Source: Desulfoglaeba alkanexedens ALDC
Lineage (GTDB): Bacteria > Desulfobacterota > Syntrophobacteria > Syntrophobacterales > DSM-9756
Assembly: GCF_005377625.1 (NCBI RefSeq)
Contig: NZ_CP040098.1
Location: 434,001 to 498,000, forward strand
Direction of reading: 5' to 3'
Length of the DNA: 64,000 nucleotides
Both the position numbers and the translations under genes were made by a program. Below are positions 1-8,088 of the stretch, piece by piece. How positions within the stretch are numbered: the first letter of the stretch is position 1; each line of letters begins with the position of its first letter. The notes beneath the pieces were generated by a model. That model made no database searches and was not told where the DNA came from. It worked only from the letters and a program-made list of their open reading frames with translations.

Positions 1-1
1 C

Positions 2-94
2 ACATACCTGGATGACGAGATGATCTGCCCCTTCGAAGCGGTACTGGCTCCGGTGGAACGAAGGTGTGATGTTTCAGAAGAGGAAAATTCATGA
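2..94 (+). pseudogene. 3' end of a coding sequence cut by the window start
   Basis: An open frame runs in from the window edge and stops with TGA at 92-94, giving about 30 residues ending in VSEEENS. A second short frame starts at the overlapping ATG at 91. Just downstream lie two direct copies of a 20-nt motif of the kind found at IS ends. I therefore infer the tail of a transposition gene, possibly of an IS21-like element, but the residues visible do not identify a family. It could equally be an ordinary gene. Confidence 0.3.
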
Positions 95-176
95 CGGACG
101 AAAAACGGCACCTTCGGCTGACCACCACCTACAGGGGCAAGCCCCATGTCATCCAAGACCAAGCAGAGCTCAGGGT

Positions 177-220
177 GGTCAAAATTCGGTTGTCACAGAT
201 GGTCAATTTTCGGTTGTCAC
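177..220. repeat. Two direct repeats, likely IS terminal repeats
   Basis: GGTCAAAATTCGGTTGTCAC (177-196) recurs as GGTCAATTTTCGGTTGTCAC (201-220), two mismatches, 24 nt apart. Multiple short terminal repeats are typical of IS21-family ends, and they sit just after the truncated frame at the window start. The rest of 95-340 shows no convincing gene. A strong ribosome binding site, AAGGAGGT at about 322-329, serves the next gene. Confidence 0.45.
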
Positions 221-340
221 TACGACGGGTGCTCGATTTTTCCAGCAAGGTAATGGATTCAACCCAACTACCCGTAGCATTAAAGATTTCGATCACCGCT
301 ACCGGCTGTTTCGGTAATTACTAAGGAGGTATCATTTATA

Positions 341-2653
341 ATGGACAGAAGAACATTTATTAAGGTAAACTTACAAATGGCTGCCGCTACCGGAATATTT
401 CCAGTTCTATCCTATGCAGAATCAAGGCGACTTGCACCAAATGAAAAGCAAACAAAACAATATGTGACAGGGTGTATGTGGTGCCAGAACGGGTGCAGCA
501 TGATCGCTCACATCAACAACGGCAAACTAGTTCACTTGACCGGTAACCCGGAAGATTCTGTGACAAAAGGAAAAATCTGCATCAAGCCTTTCGGCAGTAT
601 GGAACTTTTAAACAGCCCGCATCGTATGGTTCAGCCCTTAAAACGAACCAGTGGATATGGTTCTTCAGCGCAATTTTCAAAAATCAGCTGGGAACAGGCG
701 TTGGACGAAATAGCAGAGAAACTGATCAGCCTTCGACAAAACTTCGGTGGTGAATCATTGGGGATTTGGGCATCTGGGCGTAGCGCATCCGACGGACGAA
801 AATTGAATAGTGCATTTGCAAAACTGTATGGTACACCTAATTATGAAAAGACGGGTCCGTTTTGCAACTATTCAGGCAAACCCGCAGGAGAATCCGTCGT
901 CGGAACAAGGCATACACCATGGACATATAGTGATGACGATTTTTTTAATGCCGGTCTCTATATTTTTGTCGGGAGTAATTTTGCTGCAACACGTCCGGTT
1001 GCATATTCTCTTTTGAGAGAAAGAAAAAAGTTGGGGAAATGCACCATTTGTGTCATTGACCCCAGAAAATCCCAGACTGCGGAAGAGGCGGATCTCTGGT
1101 TACCCATCAAGCCCGGTTCGGACTTGGCCCTGGCACTGTGTATGATCCACACTATCATTTCAGCGGATCTTGCTGATTACGAATTTATTAACGCCCACAC
1201 TATTGGGTTTGAGACTCTAAAGACTGAGATCATGGACGGCCAATATACCCTTGCCTGGGGAGCAAAGGTGACCGGGCTTGAAAAAGAGCGCATAAGAAAG
1301 CTAGCGTCCACCTATGCGAAAACCCGAAAAGCCATCATTATCGGAAATGCAGGGCTGAGCCATCATACAAATGCTGTTCAAACCCATAGAGCATTCTATT
1401 ATCTTGCCGCTATCACCGGGCACTACGGTGATAAATCAATGGGCTATGCCTGTCTGAACAATGGTGGCATCTCTACTGGTAGCCTTCCTTTACCTAAGGA
1501 AAAAATACCTGAACAAAAAATGGAGTTGTCCAAAAATCCTGTCGGGTGGCTTGATTCCATTGAAAATCCCAATTATCCATACACGTTACAGGCACTGATT
1601 TCCACCGGCAGTCCGCTGACACAATGGCCCGACCAGGCAAAACTTCGCAGGCTGATCCCAAAATTGAAATTGAGCGTATACAACGGCCTGACCCGAAATA
1701 TTAATGCACGTTATTTTGATTACATTCTTCCTGCAGCCATCTGGATAGAAGCCGGTGGTCTCGCCCCGGTTTCAGATGACAGCCGTTTTGTATGGGTACC
1801 GAAACTCATTGAAGCGCCGGGAATGGCAAAACCGGACAGGTGGTGGTGGGTTGAACTGGCCAAACGCATGGGCTGGGGAGACATTTTTACGGATACATTA
1901 AAAGACCCTGTAAAATTACAGAACCTCGCTGGAGGTGCAAATGGTTACACAGTGGAGCGTTTCACTGCCAAAAAGGATAATTCCTTACGCGCACCTATAA
2001 AGATTGTCAACGAAACGGTAAAAGAAAGAGAGACGCTCTTTCTTGACAAAAGGTTTGCAACCAATAGCAAAAAAATTGAATTGTGGACACAGGAACTTGA
2101 AGATAAGTTCTCCTCATACGGCCTTAGCGCTGTTCCCAGGTATTATACTGATCCTGATATTGCCAGACCCGGTGAGACCACAATCAAATATGATACTGCC
2201 AAGTTAATTCCTTCGGCATTCCAGAAAAATAAAACCTATACCAATAGAGTTGAACTGATCAAAAAGGATACATCAGAGGACCAGTATTCTTTCTACCTGA
2301 TCACCGGTAGACCTTCAAGCGCCATCATGGGACACACATCCCACTGGATCAAAAGGCTTGACAAGGAATGCCCGGATCAATTCTGCGCCATTCACACAGA
2401 GCCTGCAAAGAAACTGGGCATAAAGGATAATGATATGGTCAGTATTCAATCCGCTTTTGGTGAAATCCAGGCAAAAGCCATGGTAACCTCCTATATCCGT
2501 GAAGACACCATTTTTATCCCTTACTCTTTTGGCAGATACAGCCCCTATCACGCCTGGGAATCTGTCAACTTTCTCACTAATGCCGAGGCCCGGTGCCCTG
2601 TTTCAGGGCAAGTCGCATTCAAAGGAATGACAGTAGCCGTTAAAAAGGCATAA
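341..2653 (+). CDS. Tat-exported molybdopterin oxidoreductase, catalytic subunit (thiosulfate/polysulfide reductase-like)
   Basis: A 770-residue protein of the DMSO-reductase superfamily. The N-terminus DRRTFIKV (residues 2-9) with the hydrophobic stretch after it is a twin-arginine signal, so it should act in the periplasm. Cys45, Cys48, Cys52 and Cys80 form the [4Fe-4S] motif CxxCxxxC...C. The C-terminal part (about 660-770) is the molybdopterin-dinucleotide binding domain, with ITGRPSSAIMGHT. A Cys in GPFCNYSG (about residue 175-180) is a candidate Mo ligand, as in PhsA/PsrA. Gene spacing and the AAGGAGGT site fix the ATG start. No electron-transfer (FeS) or membrane-anchor subunit lies next to it, so it is an orphan catalytic subunit. 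Its GC content is much lower than that of later genes, suggesting transfer. The substrate cannot be read from the sequence; thiosulfate, polysulfide, tetrathionate or arsenate are all possible. Confidence 0.88.
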   Translation: MDRRTFIKVNLQMAAATGIFPVLSYAESRRLAPNEKQTKQYVTGCMWCQNGCSMIAHINNGKLVHLTGNPEDSVTKGKICIKPFGSMELLNSPHRMVQPLKRTSGYGSSAQFSKISWEQALDEIAEKLISLRQNFGGESLGIWASGRSASDGRKLNSAFAKLYGTPNYEKTGPFCNYSGKPAGESVVGTRHTPWTYSDDDFFNAGLYIFVGSNFAATRPVAYSLLRERKKLGKCTICVIDPRKSQTAEEADLWLPIKPGSDLALALCMIHTIISADLADYEFINAHTIGFETLKTEIMDGQYTLAWGAKVTGLEKERIRKLASTYAKTRKAIIIGNAGLSHHTNAVQTHRAFYYLAAITGHYGDKSMGYACLNNGGISTGSLPLPKEKIPEQKMELSKNPVGWLDSIENPNYPYTLQALISTGSPLTQWPDQAKLRRLIPKLKLSVYNGLTRNINARYFDYILPAAIWIEAGGLAPVSDDSRFVWVPKLIEAPGMAKPDRWWWVELAKRMGWGDIFTDTLKDPVKLQNLAGGANGYTVERFTAKKDNSLRAPIKIVNETVKERETLFLDKRFATNSKKIELWTQELEDKFSSYGLSAVPRYYTDPDIARPGETTIKYDTAKLIPSAFQKNKTYTNRVELIKKDTSEDQYSFYLITGRPSSAIMGHTSHWIKRLDKECPDQFCAIHTEPAKKLGIKDNDMVSIQSAFGEIQAKAMVTSYIREDTIFIPYSFGRYSPYHAWESVNFLTNAEARCPVSGQVAFKGMTVAVKKA

Positions 2654-2730
2654 TCCATGATGAATCTAAACTTTTTAAAGTTGATTACGCTTTTTGAAAA
2701 TATATTAATTCTAAACAAAGGGGGGCATAA

Positions 2731-3747
2731 ATGAAAAAAACACTTTTTCTTATCACTATGATAGCAGTAGTATGCATTGTGGGCCGCTATTCATGGGCAG
2801 AATCAGCACAAGGAACCATCTCAATGGATTTTGACCTGTCAGATCATTGCACAAATGAAGTGGTAAAATTATGGATACCCTACCCAATCTCCAATGAGAA
2901 CCAAACTATTACGAAAGTGCAGGTGAGTGGTAACTACAAAACGTCTGCAGTATATACGGATAACAAATTTCAGACCCCTATGCTGTTTGCCAAGTGGGAG
3001 AAAGGCGCTTCCTCTAGAATCCTCCATTTCAGCTTTCATGTGGTCCGGAAGGAAGTAATTAAAAATAATTTCCCAAGCAATGAAGCAGCCTGGTCACCGG
3101 CTGATTATGCCGAATATCTGGCACCTAGCACTTGGGGACATTGTAACGATGATGTTAAAAAGTTGGCCGAAAAAATAACAAATGGCAAGAAATCAGTCCT
3201 TGCCAAAGCAAAGGCTATTTATGACTGGACATGTGAAAACACTTACAGGGATCCGAAAACACGCGGTTGTGGCTCAGGCAATGTGTGCGAGCTGCTTAAA
3301 GATCCGGGCGGAAAGTGTGTTGATATATCTTCTGTTTTCGTTGCTCTTGCCAGAGCGTCAGGTGTTCCTTCAAGAGAAGTGTTCGGTATCCGCCTGGGTA
3401 AGGAGCCAGTTGTCGATATTACCGGGTGGCAGCATTGCTGGGCGGAATTCTTTTTGCCGGGATACGGCTGGGTACCCGTGGATCCAGCAGACGTTCGTAA
3501 GATGATGCTCAAGCATGATCTCAAACTTGGTGATGCCAAGATCAATGAGTACCGCAGCTACTTCTGGGGCGGTCTTGACCCTTATAGGGTTAAACTTGCC
3601 CAAGGACGGAATCTTATTCTCAATCCTCCACAGAAGGGTGGACAAATAAATTACTTGATGTACCCTTTTGCTCAGGTTGGCGACAAGACGCTGGACTGGC
3701 TTGATCCTGATACTTTTAAATATACTATTGCTTACAAACATAACTAG
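2731..3747 (+). CDS. Secreted transglutaminase-like (papain-fold) protein
   Basis: A 338-residue protein with a Sec signal peptide (residues 1-24, cleavage near SWA-ES). A transglutaminase-core domain occupies about 150-260. Its catalytic triad is visible: Cys196 in GGKCVDIS, His235 in WQHCWAEF and Asp251 in VPVDPAD. The family covers bacterial proteases, peptidoglycan hydrolases and transglutaminases, so the substrate is open. An AAAGGGGGG purine tract precedes the ATG by about 6 nt. It lies 77 bp after the molybdopterin oxidoreductase and shares its low GC, so the two probably arrived together and may be co-transcribed. The IS that follows begins only 12 bp after the stop. Confidence 0.82.
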   Translation: MKKTLFLITMIAVVCIVGRYSWAESAQGTISMDFDLSDHCTNEVVKLWIPYPISNENQTITKVQVSGNYKTSAVYTDNKFQTPMLFAKWEKGASSRILHFSFHVVRKEVIKNNFPSNEAAWSPADYAEYLAPSTWGHCNDDVKKLAEKITNGKKSVLAKAKAIYDWTCENTYRDPKTRGCGSGNVCELLKDPGGKCVDISSVFVALARASGVPSREVFGIRLGKEPVVDITGWQHCWAEFFLPGYGWVPVDPADVRKMMLKHDLKLGDAKINEYRSYFWGGLDPYRVKLAQGRNLILNPPQKGGQINYLMYPFAQVGDKTLDWLDPDTFKYTIAYKHN

Positions 3748-3759
3748 GCTGTGTCTGCA

Positions 3760-3799
3760 CAGCAATTTCCGGAGCATCTGTAACTGCTTGACTCAAGCT
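3760..3799. repeat. Solo right-end fragment of an IS
   Basis: The 32 bases from 3760 match the inverted right end of the adjacent IS (5515-5546) at about 26 positions, including the first 16 (CAGCAATTTCCGGAGC). The true left end of that IS starts only at 3800. This is therefore a leftover terminus of another, related copy. Confidence 0.6.
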
Positions 3800-5546
3800 C
3801 AGCAATTCCCGGAGCGGATGGTCCTTGGGTGAAAAGCGGGCGTGAAAGCAGAGTCTTCGAGTGTTCAGCGGGCCGTTTGGGGTGATCGAGGGTCCGAACG
3901 TCCCGCTGAGGGATGCCACCCGGAGCGTGAGGGGCTCAGATGCCCGGTTTGAAGTCGCACCTCCGCGTCGGTTTTTCGGGTGAAAGGCTCAGGTTCTGCA
4001 TGGGGTAATTCCTTTCTCCGCCCTACGAGGTGTTATAGGCGATGATCGGGGTCAGCCTTTTGTATCCGTAAAGAAGGGCCTCGTAGAGCATCCGGATGGA
4101 CTCCAGGCGGAAGTCCCAGAACATGGCCCGGATCCTCTCCCAGAGGTCCCGTTTGGTTTGGAGCTTTCGCCATACGGCCTGAAACAGCGGGCAACACAGT
4201 TGGAGGCTCTGGTCCACGCAGAAGGCCAACATCATGAGGGTGACGAAGACGGCGCTAAGGTGTTTTCGGCCCAGGCCGTAGTTGTGTTCGAGGTGGTAGC
4301 CCTGGTTTTTCAAGGTGTTGAAGGTTTCGTTTTCGATGGGCCGGCGTGCCCGGCCGATCCGCATCAAGGTAACGGCGTTTTCCCGGCGGATGAGGATATC
4401 GGTGACCCAGGAAAACCGCAGCAGCCCCTTGGGAGTCACCTGCCAGTACTCGAGGAGGTTCACTCGTAGGTCGGGATGGGACTTGTTGAGGGGAAGGTCG
4501 TTCACGAAGCGGAAGTAATGGAGGGTTTCGGGGTTGTCTTCCGCTGCGTGCCAGAACTCCACAGCCCGGCCCTCGGCGATGGCCTCGTCGGCCTTTTCGA
4601 AGAGGAAGGTGTGATCGCCGGGTTTAACCCCAAGCACGAAGCGGCAGTCGAAGCGCTTGAGGGTTTCAATGTGGGGAGCGTTGGGACTGAGGGCATCTTC
4701 GGTCACGATGAGCTTGATATGGGGGTGGTCGGTTCTCAGGTTCTCGATACAACGGCCGGCGGCGTTGCGTTCGCAGTCGTTTTTGGTGTCACCGTCCTCT
4801 CTCTGGATCACTTCCGGGGGAAAGGGGATCACGGCCTTGTGGTCCGGGTGGACGAGGGCGGCTCCCATCATTTGGAGGGAATAGGTGGTCTTGCCGGTGC
4901 GAGAGGTTTTTCGAAGGCAGGCGTCGGAAAAGACCTTTTCCGACGAAAAATAGCCCGTGCCGTCCAGGGCCAGGATGTAGTGGCCGTCCAGCACGGTCAT
5001 CTGAGCCAGCGCCTTGCCGCGCTGAAGCCGTGAGAAGATCTCGCCGAAGGCGGGTCGGAACACATAGGGCGAAACCTCATCGAGAATCTCCCGCATGGTG
5101 CTGTCGGCAGGGATCTTCTCGATGTGGTAGAGCGCGTGCAGGTTGTGATCCCGAGCCGACCAGCGTTTCTCAAAGGCCAGAAGAGAGGGATCCTTCAAAG
5201 AAAACATGGCGAAGGCGCTCATGGCCGCATCCGCAAAGGAGATCTGCGGCCTGCCTTTGCGGGGATCGGGGATCTTTTCGAACTCACGGCGCACCGCCCT
5301 CACCAGGGCATCTGCATTCAGATGCTTGCGAAGTCGGATCTTGGAGGAAGGAGCGTCTTTGCTGGGCTTCATGGCAAAATAGCCTACCAGAGACGCGGGC
5401 GGCTGTCCAGCATGAAACAGCAAAATAGTCGAAAAAATTCACCTCCGAAACCCCCTTCGGAGCCCGAAATCACCCCCTGGGTTCGCGAAAACCAAATCCT
5501 TCAATCCCCGGTTTTCAAGGCTTTACATGGGCTCCGGAAATTGCTG
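3800..5546 (-). mobile_element. Complete IS element with DDE transposase (copy 1)
   Basis: The ends are CAGCAATTCCCGGAGC at 3800 and the inverted CAGCAATTTCCGGAGC ending at 5546, a 16-nt inverted repeat with one mismatch. The left end is defined by copies 2 and 3, which stop at the same base (26623 and 28841). One transposase gene fills the element. I see no clear target-site duplication. Length is 1,747 bp. Confidence 0.8.
4023..5423 (-). CDS. IS4-superfamily DDE transposase
   Basis: A 466-residue transposase. The RNase-H-fold acidic residues can be placed at Asp154 (LALDGTG), Asp243 (TEDALSPN) and Glu365 (PIENETFNTLKNQGY), the last in a YREK-like setting typical of IS4-type enzymes. Residues 40-130 form an N-terminal DNA-binding region. 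The frame begins with TTG at 5423, preceded at some distance by a GGAGGTG sequence (5440-5446). The internal ATG at 5372 (MKPSKDA) is an alternative start. The gene is intact here but truncated or shifted in the two other copies in the window. Subfamily assignment (IS4, ISNCY) is uncertain. Confidence 0.85.
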   Translation of the reverse strand: MLFHAGQPPASLVGYFAMKPSKDAPSSKIRLRKHLNADALVRAVRREFEKIPDPRKGRPQISFADAAMSAFAMFSLKDPSLLAFEKRWSARDHNLHALYHIEKIPADSTMREILDEVSPYVFRPAFGEIFSRLQRGKALAQMTVLDGHYILALDGTGYFSSEKVFSDACLRKTSRTGKTTYSLQMMGAALVHPDHKAVIPFPPEVIQREDGDTKNDCERNAAGRCIENLRTDHPHIKLIVTEDALSPNAPHIETLKRFDCRFVLGVKPGDHTFLFEKADEAIAEGRAVEFWHAAEDNPETLHYFRFVNDLPLNKSHPDLRVNLLEYWQVTPKGLLRFSWVTDILIRRENAVTLMRIGRARRPIENETFNTLKNQGYHLEHNYGLGRKHLSAVFVTLMMLAFCVDQSLQLCCPLFQAVWRKLQTKRDLWERIRAMFWDFRLESIRMLYEALLYGYKRLTPIIAYNTS

Positions 5547-5941
5547 CCCTCCCCTTGTGGGAGGAGACTAAGGGGGGGAGGGGGGAGAGGGGGATTTTTT
5601 GAGCTTCGTTAACTTTTTTGCTTAAGGTCTACACTTTAGAATGCTACCAATAAATTACCAGATGTGACGAAGTAGGGGTAGTCGGGCCCTTTGTTATGGA
5701 TTTTGTAGCGGGTTCGCATGGGTCGCGGCATCAGGGGAACAGAAGCTGGAGCTTCTGCACAGTTGTGTTCCCAAGCTGGAGCTTGGGAACAAGGGGAAAG
5801 GGGAAGCTGGAGCTTGGGAACAAGGGGAAGCCGTGAAGGTTCACCCTGCCGCGGAGGGACCGATCTCAGGCCCGACAGCGACGAAACCCGATCCCGCTGG
5901 TCGGCCCGCTCCACGAAAACGCCCCCTAGGTGAGGTGAAGC
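5547..5941. repeat. Non-coding gap filled with dispersed palindromic repeats
   Basis: No gene is visible. 5547-5600 carries G-rich/C-rich units of the CCCTCCCC...GGGGGAGG type. About 5595-5645 (TTCGTTAACTTTTTT and following) recurs in the same orientation at about 44826-44880. About 5660-5826 carries the unit with GAAGCTGGAGCTTC and TTCCCAAGCTGGAGCTTGGG palindromes, and the same unit appears inverted at about 14460-14620. The segment ends just before the amidohydrolase start. Confidence 0.75.
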
Positions 5942-7117
5942 ATGAGACGCTCGATCGAAACGCCTTTTCACGACTGGCTGGTGGAACTTCGCCGCTTCTT
6001 TCATCAACATCCCGAACTCTCCTACCAGGAAGAAAAGACGGCGGCCCGCATCCGCTCCGAACTGGCGGCCCTGCGTGTCCCCTTCGAAAGCGGAATCGCA
6101 GAAACCGGCGTGGTGGCCCGGCTGCGGGCGCCTCGGCCGGGCCCCGTCGTGGCTTTTCGAGCGGACATGGACGGACTTCCTTTGGAGGAAGCCAACGACG
6201 TGCCTTACCGCTCGCTTCATCCCGGCCGGATGCACGCCTGCGGCCATGACGGCCATGTGACCATCGCCCTGGGGGTCGTGAGAAGCCTCGTGGAATGCGG
6301 CTGGTATCGGGAGGGCGCAGGGGAAGTGATCGTGATCTTCCAGCCGGCCGAGGAAGGCGGCGCGGGAGCGAAGGCCATGCTGGAAACGGGTTGTTTCGAC
6401 GGCGACATGGTCCGTGCCGTCTTTGCCGGGCACATGCATCCGGATCTTCCCGTCGGGGAAGTCGCCGTGGCCGAAGAAGTGAGTAACGCCGCATCGGACA
6501 TGCTCACCCTGCGCATCCGTGGAAAAGGCGGCCACGGCGCGCATCCGCACAACTGCGTCGACCCCATCGTAGCCGCCGCGCAGCTGGTGGCGCAGCTTCA
6601 GACCATCGTGAGCCGTGAACTCCCGCCCCTGGAAAACGCCGTCCTCACCATCGGCCAGTTTCACGCGGGAACCGCATCCAACATCATTCCAGAAGAAGCG
6701 TTCCTGGAAGGCACCCTGCGGACACTCGATAGGGAACGCAGATCCCGAATCATCGAGCGCATCCGGGAAATGCTCCGGGGGCTCGAAATCAGTCACCGGG
6801 TCGAGGCGGCATTCGAAGTGAGCCACGGTTACCCCGTACTTCGAAACGACCCGGCGCTGGTGAAACGGACGCTGGAGTGGGCTCGCGATGTACTGGGGCC
6901 CGAGGCGGTACACGTCGAACCCCCGAGAATGGGATCCGAGGATTTCGCCTATTTCGCAGAAAGGTGGCCGGCGGTACTCATCCGATTCGGGTGCCACGAC
7001 CCGGAGGAAGGCTACCGAGCCGGGCTCCATTCCCCTCATTTCGACTTCGACGAACGGGTCCTGGACGTGGGAACGATACTGTCTACGGAACTGATACTTC
7101 GCGCCCTGTCGGACTGA
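5942..7117 (+). CDS. M20D-family metal-dependent amidohydrolase (hippurate/IAA-amino acid hydrolase type)
   Basis: A 391-residue cytoplasmic enzyme, the usual length for this family, which hydrolyses N-acyl amino acids or related amides with a binuclear metal centre. Visible motifs are FHQHPELSYQE near residue 20, the metal-binding HACGHDGHV (about 99-107), the catalytic PAEEGG (about 137-142), and FAGHMHPDLPVGEV. A dimerisation domain follows, with GKGGHGAHPH. The C-terminal metal-ligand region is MGSEDFAYF. The start at 5942 follows an AGGTGAAG site. The downstream gene converges only 16 bp away. The true substrate cannot be inferred from sequence. Confidence 0.9.
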   Translation: MRRSIETPFHDWLVELRRFFHQHPELSYQEEKTAARIRSELAALRVPFESGIAETGVVARLRAPRPGPVVAFRADMDGLPLEEANDVPYRSLHPGRMHACGHDGHVTIALGVVRSLVECGWYREGAGEVIVIFQPAEEGGAGAKAMLETGCFDGDMVRAVFAGHMHPDLPVGEVAVAEEVSNAASDMLTLRIRGKGGHGAHPHNCVDPIVAAAQLVAQLQTIVSRELPPLENAVLTIGQFHAGTASNIIPEEAFLEGTLRTLDRERRSRIIERIREMLRGLEISHRVEAAFEVSHGYPVLRNDPALVKRTLEWARDVLGPEAVHVEPPRMGSEDFAYFAERWPAVLIRFGCHDPEEGYRAGLHSPHFDFDERVLDVGTILSTELILRALSD

Positions 7118-7133
7118 TGGGGACACATCCGGA

Positions 7134-7607
7134 TCAGAGCGCGCGAATGGGATAGCGTCGGCCGCCTAAAACGATGTAGAACCCGTCCTGGTCGAGATCG
7201 ATATAGCGGGCCAATTCGTAATAGGCCACTTTACCAAAACGGGCCAAGAGGCGCTTCCGCGTGACCCGGCAATAGAGGGCCCGTTCCCCGCGGACCCGAA
7301 GCGTTTCGGGATCCAGTGGTTCCCTTCGTCCGTCCTCCAGTTCGATTTCCACCTCCTGAAGCATCCCGTCGGCGGTGGTCCTCGGGTGGATGTACCGCAC
7401 CCAAAGCGGTGCGTCCGCTGTTCGGACCGGGTGCACTTCGCCTTCGCACTTAATGAAATAGCCCCCGTCCTTTTCAAAAAGCGACCGACTCAGGAGGCGG
7501 AAGAGTTCCGGATCCTCGACCGGGTTTCCCTCGCAGAACCACTTCCCGTATTCGTCGATGAAATAATCGTAAACGTGCCTCTGGTGTTGCGGTCCGGATG
7601 GATTCAT
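7134..7607 (-). CDS. DUF1285-like protein
   Basis: A 157-residue protein. The region IDEYGKWFCEGNPVEDPELFRLL, then DAPLWVRYI, matches the pattern of DUF1285 proteins, which begin with a (D/E)G.W...G.PI-type strand and are of unknown function. I chose the ATG at 7607 because upstream residues to 7685 are low-complexity and overlap the neighbouring gene. It is the last gene of a minus-strand set selB - Dabb protein - this gene. No membrane segment or signal is seen. Confidence 0.6.
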   Translation of the reverse strand: MNPSGPQHQRHVYDYFIDEYGKWFCEGNPVEDPELFRLLSRSLFEKDGGYFIKCEGEVHPVRTADAPLWVRYIHPRTTADGMLQEVEIELEDGRREPLDPETLRVRGERALYCRVTRKRLLARFGKVAYYELARYIDLDQDGFYIVLGGRRYPIRAL

Positions 7608-7648
7608 GGGATTACCTGCAACCGAAGGAGATTGCGTTCCCCCGCCGT

Positions 7649-7939
7649 TCAGAACGTAAAATCTACAACGATGATCTGATCGCACAGGGACGTCAACTTC
7701 CCCAAAATCGCCTGGTGGTCCGGATGCTCCTGGTACCGCTCGAGCGCCTCCAGGTCGGAGAAGCTGGAAACCAGGCCGAAATCGAACGAACGTTCCGAAT
7801 GGACCACGTCCCGCCCGAAATCGTAGCTGAGAATCTCGGGGATGGCCCCCGGAAGTGCATCCAGGCTCCGCTCCACATCGTCCACCTGGTCTTCCGTCAC
7901 CTCGGGCTTGAACTTTATGAGCACCACATGCTTGATCAT
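7649..7939 (-). CDS. Stress-responsive alpha/beta-barrel (Dabb) domain protein
   Basis: A 96-residue protein starting MIKHVVLIKFKPEVTEDQV, a canonical Dabb start. It continues with the FDFGLVSSFSDLEALERYQEHPDH strand-helix pattern that forms dimeric ferredoxin-like barrels. Family members are small cytoplasmic proteins, some of them enzymes of polyketide or aromatic metabolism, most without known function. The start at 7939 is supported by AAGGAG seven bases upstream. It lies between selB and the DUF1285-like gene on the same strand. Confidence 0.82.
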   Translation of the reverse strand: MIKHVVLIKFKPEVTEDQVDDVERSLDALPGAIPEILSYDFGRDVVHSERSFDFGLVSSFSDLEALERYQEHPDHQAILGKLTSLCDQIIVVDFTF

Positions 7940-8088
7940 AGTTTCGCTCCTTGCCGTGTGTCTCTTCAGCTCATCCACCCCGCATTCCCCGGCGGACCGA
8001 ATCCGTCCGACGCCGTGAAGGAATGGCGACAGGCCGCCCGTCGCGGCATGCCTTTGTCCATCTGTGCCCGCGCTGGGCCTTCGGTCCG

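Noticed and set aside
5636-7126. 496-residue minus-strand frame over the amidohydrolase
   Set aside because: The plus strand encodes a complete M20D enzyme with all motifs; the minus frame has none.
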